Part shown: in pieces, positions 1 to 10,419 of the stretch
Layout of the letters: each line of letters begins with the position of its first letter
How positions within the stretch are numbered: position 1 is the stretch's first letter
Source: Dunaliella salina
Taxonomy: Eukaryota > Chlorophyta > Chlorophyceae > Chlamydomonadales > Dunaliellaceae
Direction: 5' to 3'
NCBI GenBank assembly: GCA_002284615.2
Contig: MU070059.1
Coordinates: forward strand, 64,743 to 95,691
Length of the DNA stretch: 30,949 bases
Position numbers and translations under genes: made by a program
The notes under the pieces: model-generated
The model's database searches: none
The model's input: only the letters and a program-made list of their open reading frames with translations
What the model was told of the DNA's origin: nothing

Positions 1-28
1 ACACACACACACACACACACACACACAC
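1..28. repeat. (AC)n microsatellite, left edge
   Basis: Pure AC dinucleotide run that begins at the window edge, so its full length is unknown. Confidence 0.97.
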
Positions 29-92
29 GGTGCAGGCCCTGCGTGCGCTATCCATTTGTGACACCCGCATGCCAGACTGGGCTGTCCATGAG

Positions 93-335
93 GTCCAGGC
101 AGCAGCGCCCAAGCTACTAATCAAGCACAGGTGTGTGCATGGTGTGTAGCGGAGAGAGAAAGAAAGAAGGCTGGGAAAAGCCAGCGTGCTTTCAGGAAAG
201 ACCCAACAGTCAGCGCTGAAACAGAGAGTGAGCCCTGGTTTTCGTGGAGCTAAGTAAAAAGCAGGCCACCCACGAAATCCAGGCAGCAGCTCCCAAGCTA
301 CTTATCAAGCATAGGTGCGTGCATGATGTATAGCT
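93..335. repeat. Direct repeat pair of about 55 bp (93-150 and 280-335)
   Basis: Both copies read 'ccaggcagcagc(g/t)cccaagct' and continue through 'atcaagca(c/t)aggtg(t/c)gtgcatg(g/a)tgt'. The sequence between them includes a third repeat shared with 22,345-22,430. No coding potential is seen here or up to about 680. Confidence 0.7.
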
Positions 336-679
336 AAGTCGAGGGCAGGCCAACCACCAGATCCAGGCAGCTGATCAATCACTGTTGACTGGGTCAAAGG
401 CCCATTTTAACTAGCAGATTTTGAAAAACGCAAGCTAGAGGCACAGTTGTTTAGGGGTGCATGTGCATGCTCAGGTTTTTTGTCCACAAGTACAGGCATT
501 CACAGGTTTGAGAGTAAGCAAGCTGCAAGTACAGGTGTGGAGATATACAAGTAAGGGCCAATATTTGTGGGTGCACAAGTGCTGGCAAAAGGTCTGTGAC
601 CCAAGTGAGCAGGTCTGAATGAAGGTGCAGGTGTGGTGGTACCAAAGTGCAGGCACAGGTGAGAAGGTGAGTAAATGCA

Positions 680-950
680 GGTACAGTTGTTGTGATACTT
701 CAGCGCAGGCACAGGTCTGCGGGCATGGGTGAGTAGGTCTGTAAGTGCAGGTCTGTAAATGCAGGTACGGGTAGTGTGATACTTCAGTGCAGGCACAGGT
801 CTGCGGGCATGGGTGAGTAGGTCTGTAAATGCAGGTCTGTGAATGCAGGTCTGTAAATGTAGGTCTGTAAACGCAGGTCTGTAAATGCAGGTCTGTAAAT
901 GGAGGTCTGTAAATGCAGGTACGGGTAGTGTGATACTTCAGTGCAGGCAC
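680..950. repeat. Minisatellite, about 13-bp unit with larger nested copies
   Basis: The unit 'aggtctgtaaatgc' recurs about ten times between 725 and 920. Longer copies that include 'acttcag(c/t)gcaggcacaggtctgcgg' repeat at about 698, 781 and 936, so short units are nested in a higher-order block. Open frames across it (Thr-Asp-Leu repeats on the minus strand) are products of the repeat and not genes. Confidence 0.85.
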
Positions 951-1199
951 AAGCAAGAAAGGGCACAGTTGCAGAGGTCCAGAGGTGCAAGTTTGTACTT
1001 GTGCAGGGTGCTGGTGTTACTGCATGAGTACCCACACACGAAGAAAAAGATACAAACCTGCGCATGGACGTGAGTGCATGCAAGCCTCCCTGCAAACATA
1101 TTGTCGGGTGCAAGCAGATGAAAACCAAGGAAGTGCCAGCTCCCAACATGTACTTTTCTGTCATTGTTGGGCCTGCAGGTACAAGGAGCGGCCGGGCAT

Positions 1200-1555
1200 G
1201 CTCTGACGCTCAAGGGGCACCATTGGATGCTCAATGGGGCAAGATCTGATGCAAAGGGCACAATCTGGTGCCCAACATGGCATGATCCAATGCTCAAGGG
1301 GCATGATCTGTTGCTCAATGGGGCACGATCTAGTGCTAAATGGGCCATGATTTGATGCGCAAGGGGCATGATCTGTTGCTCTGTTGGGCATGTTTTGACG
1401 CTCAAGGAGTGTAATCTTACTGGTGCTCAACAGAGCGTGATCTGATGTCCAAATGGGCATGATGTTTTGTTCAAGTAGGCATGGCGTGATGCCCATTAAG
1501 GCATATGATGCTCAATGGCGCGTGCTTAGTGCTCTAGGGGGCCAGGCATCCGATG
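1200..1555. repeat. Minisatellite, about 22-bp unit, roughly 15 degenerate copies
   Basis: Copies follow the pattern 'tgctcaa(t/g)gggg ca(t/c)gatctg' with units of 19-24 bp. They drift strongly toward the right end, where indels appear. Unit length varies off multiples of three, which argues against coding. Confidence 0.85.
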
Positions 1556-1589
1556 ATGCCGTCGCTGCTGCAGCGTGTCCAGCTTGTTT

Positions 1590-1593
<4 letters not shown>

Positions 1594-1670
<77 letters not shown>
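1594..1670. repeat. (GT)n microsatellite, 77 bp
   Basis: Uninterrupted GT run. The Val-Cys and Thr-His open frames through it are artefacts. Confidence 0.98.
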
Positions 1671-1671
<1 letters not shown>

Positions 1672-1711
1672 TATCATTGACAATCTCAATTGAGTGGTGT
1701 GGCATACATTG

Positions 1712-1750
1712 CTGCTTTTGCTGCTGCTGCTGCTGCTCTTGCTGCTGGTG
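1712..1750. repeat. (GCT)n-rich imperfect trinucleotide tract
   Basis: Imperfect run of gctgct with ctt interruptions just downstream of the GT run. No gene context is recognised from 1,750 to 2,190, although both strands are open for about 100 codons there. Confidence 0.7.
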
Positions 1751-2214
1751 CCCAGGATGATAGTGGCCATGCAGCTCTATCAATCCAACTGCCATGGCAG
1801 GGGTTGGCTAGTAGGCACTGAGTCCAAGAAGCTTGAGGTGTGTGTCCGGACATGGTGTCAGCTTGCGAGCAATTTGACCAAGAGGCCTGGTACATGTCGA
1901 CATTGGAGAACTGATGTGCATGACAATCCAATATCGGGCGCTTGTGCGAGGGCAAGGGAGTCCCTCTTCTTGCAGCAGGGGTGGGTTGTCTTCCATTTGT
2001 GCAAGTGGTGTGCTGCTTGTGCAGGGTGTGTTGTAGGTGAGTGTGCATTAACATTGTTTCTGCTTACAGCACACGGCTTTGCGACTATCATTGTGTACTT
2101 ACTTTGTTCATGGAGACTTCCCTCAAAATTGCATTAATGAACATGGGAAAGCAAGTGGAGTGGAGGCAGTCAGTCACTGGTCTTTGCCATGGCAATGTGC
2201 ATAGGAAACAACAG

Positions 2215-2925
2215 CTACGAGAAACATGTGCATTGTGTCAATGGTGGCAGCCTCTGCTGCCTGGATACTGTGAGACGGGGGGAAGCCTCAGTAGTGTACT
2301 TTGTAGGTGGCGATGGTGGCAGCCACTGCTGCCTGGATGTGTTGCAGCTGCAACAAGTTTGTGCATTGCAAGTGGCGATGGTAGAAGCCACTGCTGCTGG
2401 GATACTGTCTTAAGCGTGTGGCAGCCGCAGTAGTGTACTTTGTAGGTGGCGATGGTGGCAGCCACTGCCGCCTGGATGTGTTGCAGGTGCAACAAGCTTG
2501 TGCATTGCAAGTGGCGATGGTGGCGGCCACTACTGCCTGGGTACTGTGTGAGGCGAGTGGCAGCTGTGATAGTGTACTTTGCAAGAGGCAATACTGGCAG
2601 TCACTGCCGCCTGGACATAATGCAGCTGCGACAAGCTTGTGCATTGCAAGTGGCGATGGTGGCAGCCACTTCTGCCTGGATACTGTGTGAGGCGAGTGGC
2701 AGCTGTAATAATGTACTTTGCAAGAGGCAATGGTGGCAGTCACTGCCGCCTGGACATCATGCAGCTGCGACAAGCTTGTGCATTGCAAGTGGCGATGGTG
2801 GCGGCCACTACTGCCTGGATACTGTGAGGCGAGTGGCAGCTGCAATAATTTGCATTGCAAGTGGCGATGGTGGTGGTCACCGCGTGAATATGTTGAGGCC
2901 ATGATGAGATTGTTCATTAGAAAGG
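2215..2925. repeat. Satellite-like tandem array, 139-bp higher-order unit
   Basis: The anchor 'acaag(c/t)ttgtgcattgcaag' recurs at 2,353, 2,492, 2,631 and 2,770, exactly 139 bp apart each time; an earlier copy near 2,224 is about 6 bp shorter. Each unit holds two related halves that both contain 'ggcgatggtggcagccact', so it is a dimeric higher-order repeat. Because 139 is not a multiple of 3, each unit is read in a different frame, so the long open frames on both strands (up to 230 codons) are unlikely to be genes. Degenerate units trail off to about 3,015. Confidence 0.9.
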
Positions 2926-3362
2926 GAATGGTGGCAGCCACAGCTGCCTGGATACTTTGTGAGTCGAGTGGCAGCCGCAATGATATGCGTTGTGGCAGTC
3001 ACTGCCGCGTCACATGCGCAGGGAGCTGCTGATACAGTGAGCTGATGGAACAGCTGCTTGTAAGATTACCTTTTAAGATTTTGTAAAGAGTTTCGGGCAG
3101 CTGTCCCTGCTTGCTTGTAGCATACCCTGTGGAAGCTTAGTGAAAAACATTTTGAACAGCAGTGTCCCCTACTGCTGTGTTGCTGCTTGAAGCTTACAAT
3201 CGGGAGTATTTTGGGCTGGGATGCCTAAGTCCTTTCCATGCTGTACACTAGGGATTGCTGTATGTGACAGTGCTGGGCAAGTGACAATAGTTGTGCTTGC
3301 ATCGAGGTCATCATTTTTGCATCAAATTTGTTTAGAAAACTAGAATTCAGTGTGGTATGCAG

Positions 3363-3365
<3 letters not shown>

Positions 3366-3424
<59 letters not shown>
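3366..3424. repeat. (GT)n microsatellite
   Basis: Perfect GT run of about 59 bp. The flanks from 3,020 to 3,365 and 3,430 to 4,000 show no recognisable gene, RNA or repeat. Confidence 0.97.
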
Positions 3425-3425
<1 letters not shown>

Positions 3426-4079
3426 TTTGTGCGTAGCTAATTTGAGAAAAAAAAGGGGGGCACCTCTCTGCTGCACGCCCATGCCCTTCCATCATCCAGT
3501 TGAGCCCTTTATACCATGCTCATCCTGTATGTGGATCATCTACATGATGTAGGAAAGTGAGGGTCATGCTTGGCATCCATCTTCTGTCAACCATCACACT
3601 AAGCAACAGCCCAATCCAGAGGTGCATGGTGGCTCTGATCATTAAATTACATCTTGTGTCTGTGCTAATTCGAGCTGACAAATGAGCTCCAGTTTGGGCA
3701 GCATGTTGATACGTCCTCAATTTTGTTTTTTACCCTGCTGAATCAAATGGCTCTTAGAGATGATCTGCGAGAGATGACAGTTCTTTCGGCATGAATGCTG
3801 ATCTTCTTGTCATTTTTCAAATTTTTGCTATTTCCTGGACCTGTACCTTTGTGAACACAAAAAATGGCTTAGACTCTTTCCCACCAGTATGTGTAAAGTT
3901 CTCGGATGCTGCATCTAGGATACCTTGAAACGCGCCTGCATCAGAATTTGGTTTTTCTTTACCAGCCCCGCCCCTCCTAATAACCTGGTAAGCGTGAAAA
4001 TTCGATGTCGAGAAAAGGAATTTTGAATCGGGTCAGTTATCGGTGATTGCTAGAAATCACAAGTAATTGGGCTAGTAAT

Positions 4080-4460
4080 CAGTGATTTCTCAACCGATGT
4101 ATAATGGCTTTATCAATAATCGTTGGTTACCAGCATGATTTCTAGTAATCATGCTTTCACGTCAGAATGGCTTGCAGATCCTCGATTACTAGACTTACTT
4201 AAGCAAACGGTTATCATCTTTTGAGTGATTTCTGCTTGCTTTAGAAATTGCTTTATCAGTATTCGCTTGTTACCATCATGTTTCCTAAGTAATTATGCTG
4301 CTGACACCAAATTGGCTTGCAAATTGTCAAATTACTGGAAACCAGGTTTCCAGCTGGTGGTCCCCGGCTTTGTTTACGATTGCTGATTCCCACCACGTGT
4401 GATTAATAATCATCCTTTTGGTCTTAAATTGGTCTTCAAATTCCTGATTACTGGAAATTA
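4080..4460. repeat. Strongly diverged tandem segments, about 115-145 bp apart
   Basis: Three segments share the order 'ggctttat...tcg/ttggttacca..catg', 'gtaatcatgct', 'aatggcttgca', 'attactgg'. They start near 4,106, 4,250 and 4,366. Related pieces ('gctgaccaatttctg') reappear at about 4,751 and 5,248. The block is AT-rich and looks like an old, decaying repeat. No coding frame is convincing. Confidence 0.5.
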
Positions 4461-4464
4461 GATG

Positions 4465-4590
4465 GTATGAAGATTTCGGTGGAAGAGCAGACCTTGCTGG
4501 TATTCGAACCCCTTGCATGCCTGCAGGAAAATTGTCTACATGGCCAACTAATGGATTTCGAAGAACCATCGGGTGAACCACCTTGATTTC
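4465..4590 (-). repeat. tRNA-like remnant (possible SINE head)
   Basis: On the minus strand there is a good B-box-like sequence 'ggggttcgaatacc' (plus 4,499-4,512). About 28 nt upstream lies 'ttagttggccatg' (plus 4,540-4,552), which resembles a tRNA D-arm/A box. The segment between looks like a degraded anticodon arm, but I cannot fold a full cloverleaf. It is more likely a tRNA-derived SINE or tRNA relic than a working tRNA. Confidence 0.35.
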
Positions 4591-4720
4591 TGTTCAAGGA
4601 ACTGTGTCATTGATTTCTAGACAATCATGTTCTGATCATTGCCAGTGATCCGCATTTTCTGGCAGTAAATGTAGCTTCAATTTCTGGCCTTTTACTAGGT
4701 AAAGACACATTGCATCACAA

Positions 4721-4751
4721 GCTAAAAAGCGTGTGATGCACGCTTTTTAGC
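4721..4751. other. Perfect 13-bp inverted repeat, 5-nt loop
   Basis: Arms 4,721-4,733 and 4,739-4,751 (gctaaaaagcgtg / cacgctttttagc) pair perfectly around 'tgatg'. It lies 71 bp left of the Harbinger-like element. No function is evident. Confidence 0.8.
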
Positions 4752-4822
4752 TGACCAATTTCTGAATCGGTAATTGTTTCCTGGTTTCTGGGCCAATAGG
4801 GGGTGACAATCCTGTTTGATAA

Positions 4823-5070
4823 GGCCCCGGTTACACAAGCGGGNTCACCCCCCGGGATCAGGGGGTCGGATCCAGGGGGGGGGGGGGGTTCAGGATCAGG
4901 GGTCGGGATCACCCCGCAATAAATTCAGATACGGAATAAGGACCTCACAAATTAATTTTGCATGCAAGAGAAACGCCCAAAGACTTTGTTTTTGAAAACC
5001 CGACCCCTGATTTGACCCCTGATCCCGACCCCTGATCCCGGGGGGTGATCCCACCCGTGTAACCGGGATC
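4823..5070. mobile_element. 248-bp PIF/Harbinger-like MITE
   Basis: The element starts 'ggccccggttacac' and ends 'gtgtaaccgggatc', whose reverse complement is 'gatcccggttacac'. The inverted homology continues inward through the 'tcaccccccgggatcagggg' block, giving arms of about 50-70 bp. Both sides carry TAA (4,820-4,822 and 5,071-5,073), which fits the 3-bp TWA target duplication and G-rich TIR start of PIF/Harbinger elements. It encodes nothing. One ambiguous base (4,844) and a G run (about 4,876-4,889) lie in the left arm. Confidence 0.75.
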
Positions 5071-5689
5071 TAACAACCGTTTGCATTCCCAGTCTAACAC
5101 AGTGGTAGACTGGTAAGCAGGCAAAGCATACATTCTACTTACCATCGATTACTGATACTTATCCTGAAAGTAAACATGGTTTTCTGGTCAATTGCCTGGT
5201 AAACACTTGTTGCAGCAGAAGCTGAAAAGCATTTGTGGCTGTTCACTGACCAATTTCTGGATCAGCAAGTGCAACCTTATTTCTGCCTTGATATTTCCAA
5301 AGGTAATCATGAGCTCCTTTTCTGTAAGATTTCTAGACTAATTTCCAGGAAAGTAAAACTTGTTTGTGATTACATTTGTTCATCGAAAGGACAATGCGAT
5401 GTCCCATTACAACTGGGCTGAAGACAGAGAATACACAAAGCAAAGGCGTGTCTCCTTATGCAGAGAGATTAGCAAGAGAGGTAAGGCATATGAACAGAGC
5501 ATCAGAAAGCAAGAAGAGCGAGAAGTTCTATTCCGGCTCGTGAGGCGTGTTCCTTACATGGGAGGGCAGACCACAGCAAGAGCCAAACACACCGGCTCTC
5601 TCCAAACAAACTGGCTCAGAGGCAGAGCTAAAAAACCACAGAAACTGAGGCAGGGCCAAAAACCACAGAAACAGGGCTGCAGAAAACAC

Positions 5690-5850
5690 AGGCTGAAGTG
5701 CACGAACTGAACAAGCAAGTCTGCTGCGAGCAACTGGCAGGTCTGCTGCAAAACCAAGAAGTCTGCAGGCAGGTCTACTGCATGCAAAAGGCAGGTCTAG
5801 AGCATGCAAAGGCAGCAAGCTACATGACTGCAAAGTCTGCAGGAACCAGC
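5690..5850. repeat. Degenerate 'gcaggtctrctgc' repeat
   Basis: The motif 'g(g/c)caggtct(g/a)ctgc' recurs with irregular spacing. Plus-strand frames of 60-116 codons in 5,233-5,892 are compositionally biased (Lys/Gln/Arg) and match nothing I recognise. From 5,890 to 6,540 I see no gene. Confidence 0.4.
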
Positions 5851-6546
5851 GAAGGCAGGCGAAAGCCAAAAATAAAGCCAACACAGGTCTAATGCCCAAG
5901 AAGGAAAAGATGGGCATCCTTATTGCAGAGCGGCAATAAGGGAGCGTCACACTTTCACTCGCCTACAAGAACCGCAGTTCTAATGCGGTGCATAGAACTG
6001 GTCGTTTTTTGAATTCAAGGCAAGTTTGGTAATTGTAAATCCCTTTTCTAGGTGGTTTCTACATCGATCTGTATGAAATTGACACCACCCAATTTCTGCT
6101 CGGTTACCAGACCAGTAATGCATTTAGCAACGGTGGAAACCATATTCGGTAAAGAAGTACAACATTCCGACATGCCTTGACCATGAAGAGGTCATTTGTG
6201 AAGCAATGCACATGCATTTGGATTAATTTTCAACAATGCTGGCCAGCAAGGTTGCTTGAAGAGAAGGCCTGCTGTTGAGGAAAGCCTCATGACAGACCTA
6301 CAAACAGAGCTTCGACCCGAGAAAACGTTTTTGAATCACGTTTAGAGCACCTCGCAGAGGAAAAGCAAGCAGTTGCCAGTAGCAGGTATTCATAATTTAC
6401 AATGCAGCCTCGTGTAATTATGAAAAAGCAATCAAAGGTAAAGTAAGGTAAGATTACATCGCTTTGTCCGCCTACAAGGGCAGCTGAGTGGAAACACAGA
6501 GACATGTAACCAGACCAGTCCAGGCGGAAATTGAAAGCAATTTGAC

Positions 6547-7443
6547 TCAGGCACAGCATAACAAGCATGCAGACATAAATTTGGCTAATACTAAGGCTTG
6601 GTTCATGAAGACTCCAAGGCGTGTTGGACTACAGGGAGGTGCACAGCTGAACAAATGATGGGAACTGATTGCGCAAGTCTGTCAGATCCTGGAAAGGGCA
6701 CTCCAGAATAATGTGCTCTTCATCTTGCACAGTGTGCAAATCGCAATTGTTGCAAATCCTGAGCTGGTAAGGGCACCTATTTTCTTGATGCGGTTAGAGT
6801 TTCCACACAAAGGTTATGACTGGGTAGCCGTAGGCACGGAATGCTGTGCAATAATTTATGAGAAATATTTTGTCGCAAGTACATTGTTTCCTGGCCAGGT
6901 ACATTGCCTTATGGAATGCCAAAGTGTATGTGTGAAGTGTGTGTGATACGCCCTCATGATTCTGCTGGAAGCATAGGGCCCTTGTGGAGTCAGATTGTCC
7001 AGGCTTCTCCAGACATGGATGGTTTGCTTAAGAGGAACACGCTCCAAGTCCTTTACCTTAACCTTGGCTTTGGAGCGAACGGCAGCTGCAATGTGCTGGG
7101 CATGCCATTCAAGGCTGTAATAACCTGGTAAGCCAACTGCCTTTCCTGCCAGCAAAATGGAGGTCTGCTTGTATGACTCTGCTCGAAAGGTCTTTGTTTT
7201 GTGCTCAGAAGAAAATTCCAGAATCACATTATACACCTGAACCAGCAGGAGTAGAGGTACATTCAAAGAGAAGTGATCATTACTTACATGATGGTAAGGA
7301 CACATCTTGAGCAGGGAAATCTGGTTCCTGTTGTACATTTTTGGGAAGAGCCAGCATTCTTTAAAGTGCTCGTGTGACCATTTTCCAGGCCTTCTCCTTC
7401 GCTCCTCCAGGATCATCCGGTTTATAAACCTGTAATTACACAA
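6547..7443 (-). pseudogene. Non-LTR retrotransposon, C-terminal remnant with zinc knuckle
   Basis: The minus strand opens with a 195-codon frame (7,443-6,856) without recognised catalytic motifs. After frame changes it reaches a C-x2-C-x9-H-x4-C knuckle at about 6,690-6,760 (CNNC...DEEHIILECPF), followed by LTDLRNQFPSF. It ends with FMNQALVLAKFMSAC and a stop at 6,547. A post-RT Cys/His knuckle followed by 'ECP..LR' is typical of the C-terminal region of LINE-type ORF2 proteins. Stops and at least two frameshifts show it is dead. It belongs to a different family from the Dualen-like copies here. No RT core or endonuclease is visible in the window, so it is probably truncated. Confidence 0.6.
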
Positions 7444-7449
7444 AAGGGG

Positions 7450-8400
7450 TCATCACTCAGAACTCATTGCTGCTAGATCCAAACTGCTTCCTTAATGGAG
7501 GTAATGAAAAAATTCTCCAAGCAGGAAGGAAAACGAAAAGAAACCATGCAAGCTCAGAGGACGAAAGCACACTCATGGCAAATGAGGATCAATACTTTGT
7601 AGGACTGACTGGAAGCATACAAATGACCTCCCTTAGGGCTATCTACTCGTTGAATTAAGAATGTGTCATGACATCAAAAACCAAACCCCCATCCCAAGAC
7701 TGCAGTAGTTCATTGTGCTCACACTTTCACCAGACTTGAACACCACGATCATGCTGAATCACGGTCGTTGCACATTTGATGTTATTGGAGGTCAGATTGA
7801 TGGTGTTGTGGTGCTTTGTCAACCATGCGGGGTCCCTCTCCACATATGGCGACACGCCCAGGGTTGCCATACAACATGCAATAAAGGGCATGCTGCTCCT
7901 CAGCGTGTTGCTGCTTACTGAGCTGCTCTTGATCTTGCTGTAAAATATGAGCTTATCTGCAGCACACAGTGAATTCCAGGGTCCAGACCAACTTCACCAG
8001 GGACACAGCACTCCAGGCAAAAGGCCAGGGATAATAGAAACAAAGCCAAACCTCAGTGGAACAGAAGGTCGAATAAATGCTGAGCAAGTGCTGAGTCGCT
8101 GTGAGGAGGAACCTGTGTCCCTGGGGTTCTCGTTTTGTGGGTGATGGGGCAAGTCTCTGCCTTCAAGGGTTAAAAGTGTAATGCCATTAGGGCGACAGAG
8201 TTGCGTGCAGCTCCTTGATCATTGCAAAATATTAAAAGTTTTTTGGAGCAGTGCATAATGCACGAAAGTTGGTTTTGAGTGGAATTTTCGGGGTTTTAGG
8301 GAAAAATTGGGTGCGCGACGGGGGTGCGAAACTGATTTTATCCAAAGATTTTAAGGTGCGTAGAGGTCACAGAGCCCCGGTTTTTGGTGGCTGTCTAATG
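7450..8400. other. No recognisable feature
   Basis: Only short frames (63-90 codons) without known motifs, plausible splice structure or repeats. From 8,240 to 8,400 the sequence becomes G/T-rich without a clear unit. Confidence 0.5.
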
Positions 8401-8404
8401 GGAA

Positions 8405-8760
8405 AAGCTCATGTGGAATGTTTCGTTGGACATTATGAGAAAATGCCATCTCCAAGGTGTATAGCCTTGCTGTATTGCATGCATCCACAGTGGCAATGTA
8501 AGGTCCACAGCTTCCTTTGCTGAGTGCTTCACTGCAGATGCTTGATGCTGTCGGTTTATGTCCATTCTAATTTGTTTGTGGTTGAGTGCATCTGTGTAGA
8601 GTATGGGAGGTGCTATCAGGTGCACCACATAGAGGGCAGAGAGCGGGCCCAGTGTGGCAACTGAAGCATTTAAAATGATTGCCACTAAATAGGGTGTCTG
8701 TTTGATATTTGATGACATTGGTCTACCCTTTGAGGGTCACAGGCTTCATATGTAAGGACC
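8405..8760 (-). mobile_element. Fragment of Dualen-like LINE (finger/RLE junction)
   Basis: Reverse-complemented, this segment aligns at roughly 80-85% by eye with 28,930-28,965 plus 29,165-29,470. Shared landmarks include 'tgtgaccctcaaag', 'ctgggcccgctctctgccct', 'cactcagcaaaggaa', 'ggaccttacattgcca' and 'tggatgcatgcaat'. Translation gives AVKHSAKEAVDLTLPLWMHA, matching VVKYSAKETMDLTLPQWMHA at about 29,325. It covers the CCHC-to-nuclease junction only, is out of frame in places, and is oriented opposite to the copy at the right end of the window. Confidence 0.75.
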
Positions 8761-8999
8761 ATACTTGTATTTGAATGAGATCAACCAGCGCTGTGTATAG
8801 AGAACTTGGTTGACTAAGCATGCTCACACTCCTAGGTGAAAACGCCAGACAGGTCTTGCATGTGTTGAGGAAATCAACTCGGTGTGTTAGCTAGGTTACA
8901 ACAAGAGCAACAACAGCAACAACAGTTAATGTCTGCTAGGTCAGGGTGGGCAAGAATGCCTGGGAGCTTATGCGGATCTGTAAGCCCTTTCCTCTGTTT
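8760..8999. other. No gene seen; short CAA/CAG tract
   Basis: An imperfect caa/cag trinucleotide stretch sits at about 8,898-8,926. Nothing else is recognised. Confidence 0.5.
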
Positions 9000-9150
9000 T
9001 CACTCAATGGGCACTTTCTTTGAGCCTTTTTTCCATGTTTCCTCGATTATGACATATGACATATTTTCTGTCGCATTTAGGCCAGAATCCAGAGTTGGGG
9101 ACGAAATTCTTAGTTTTGCCAGATTTCCAGCCCTACTTTGGGACCCGTCA
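9000..9150 (-). CDS. Candidate terminal exon of an unrecognised gene
   Basis: On the minus strand a strong acceptor (pyrimidine-rich, ending 'ttgttattgtttcag') precedes 49 open codons starting DGSQSRAGNLAKLRIS and ending KKGSKKVPIE, then TGA at 9,000-9,002. It would enter with two bases of a split codon from an upstream exon. Composition looks protein-like and has one N-glycosylation sequon (NAT), but I recognise no family and cannot find the preceding exon. It lies downstream of the RGM-like gene's apparent stop, so it could belong to a separate gene, an alternative 3' end, or be chance. Confidence 0.3.
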
Positions 9151-10249
9151 CTGAAACAATAACAAAAATTAGAGCTAATGAAAGTCAATGTCCACTCGTT
9201 TTTTTTAGTTCCAGTGACCAGCGCAAAATAAAAGCAGCCAAAGTTGCACACATGAGTTCAACTCCCAAGTTGGGAGACCTCTGGTTGTTTACCGGGCAAG
9301 GTTTAAAAAAGCGGACAATCTGATCCTCATAAGCTTGGTTGCTCTTGGTCTACCAGTTCATGGGACTGACTAAACAACGGTCACAGTGTTGGTGCCAGCA
9401 CTGACTGCTGGTTCTAGCCTCATTGCATGGTGATGGTGTCCAGCTCAGATGCCTACTTAATACTTTGCAGGGAGACATTACATGCAGCAATGGGCCTGCA
9501 TTCTCAGATCATAGAATTGCAATGATATTGTCTGTCAGCATTGTGTGATTCTGGCCTCGCCCAACTTACAAATCAAAATCTCCAGAATATCAATGTCAAA
9601 GCAACGCTAACAAAGATTCCAAGCATTCTTAAGAATTGTCTGCTCCATTACTCAAAAGGGGCTCACAAAAGGACAGGCAAAGACTGTACAGTTGACATGT
9701 GCATGAAGCCGCAAAGAAAGCATTCACACCAGGCACCTTCCCAGAATCATCCTCAGAGAATCCAATGCAGCAAGTACAAGTGCTTGCCGCCAGGATAGAA
9801 GTTAACCGTGCCTTGCCAGACATCCAGGGCTAATCTAGAAAATACAAGACAAACCAGGCACAAAGACCAGGCTTCCATTTATTGAGTTATACCATTAATC
9901 AAATGCTGCCATGACCACCGTAAAATAATGAAATCAAGGGAATTAAGAGACAATTAATGGGAGGAATAAGCAATTGCTGATTGTGACACGTTCCGTGACA
10001 TATGTACAAACGTATCCGTATGTACATTGGGATGGTCACGTTTGTAGTGTTGGCCAAGTGGATAAGAGCTGGTTCCTATGTCTGATGTCCTTGCTTGGAG
10101 GGAACTCAGAGAGGCGCAAACAAATAGAGAGAGACGTTTGTCGCCTTTGACCATTACAGAAGACGAGGAATCAAAGAGCAAGTTCCACTCTATCCTTAGA
10201 CCCACCCTTCCGTTTTCAAAGAAGTTCTGAGGTCATGGGCTTGTGCCGA
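9151..10249. other. No recognisable feature
   Basis: Frames of at most 85 codons with no motif, no convincing splice-bounded exon and no repeat unit. Confidence 0.45.
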
Positions 10250-10385
10250 NNNNNNNNNNNNNNNNNNNNNNNNNNNNNNNNNNNNNNNNNNNNNNNNNNN
10301 NNNNNNNNNNNNNNNNNNNNNNNNNNNNNNNNNNNNNNNNNNNNNNNNNNNNNNNNNNNNNNNNNNNNNNNNNNNNNNNNNNNNN
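10250..10385. other. Assembly gap (136 N)
   Basis: Run of N ending directly in a GA repeat, so the gap probably arose because the microsatellite could not be assembled. Its true length is unknown. Confidence 0.99.

Positions 10386-10416
<31 letters not shown>
10386..10416. repeat. (GA)n microsatellite, truncated by gap
   Basis: GA run immediately right of the N gap, followed by a short gt run. Confidence 0.95.

Positions 10417-10419
<3 letters not shown>

Noticed and set aside
471..956. 161-codon minus-strand frame rich in Thr, Tyr and Pro
   Set aside because: Translation of the 13-bp minisatellite; other frames over it are equally open.
680..1555. CRISPR array
   Set aside because: Units are contiguous or degenerate with no unique spacers, and the genome is eukaryotic.
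1526..1795. Val-Cys / Thr-His open frames through GT/AC runs (also near 3,225-3,482, 22,425-22,948, 22,867-23,680 and 30,498-30,924)
   Set aside because: They are translations of dinucleotide repeats, which lack stops in most frames.
2288..2980. 230-codon minus-strand frame, the longest in the left part, and plus-strand frames over it
   Set aside because: Lies in the 139-bp array; the unit is not a multiple of three, so no frame is kept from unit to unit.
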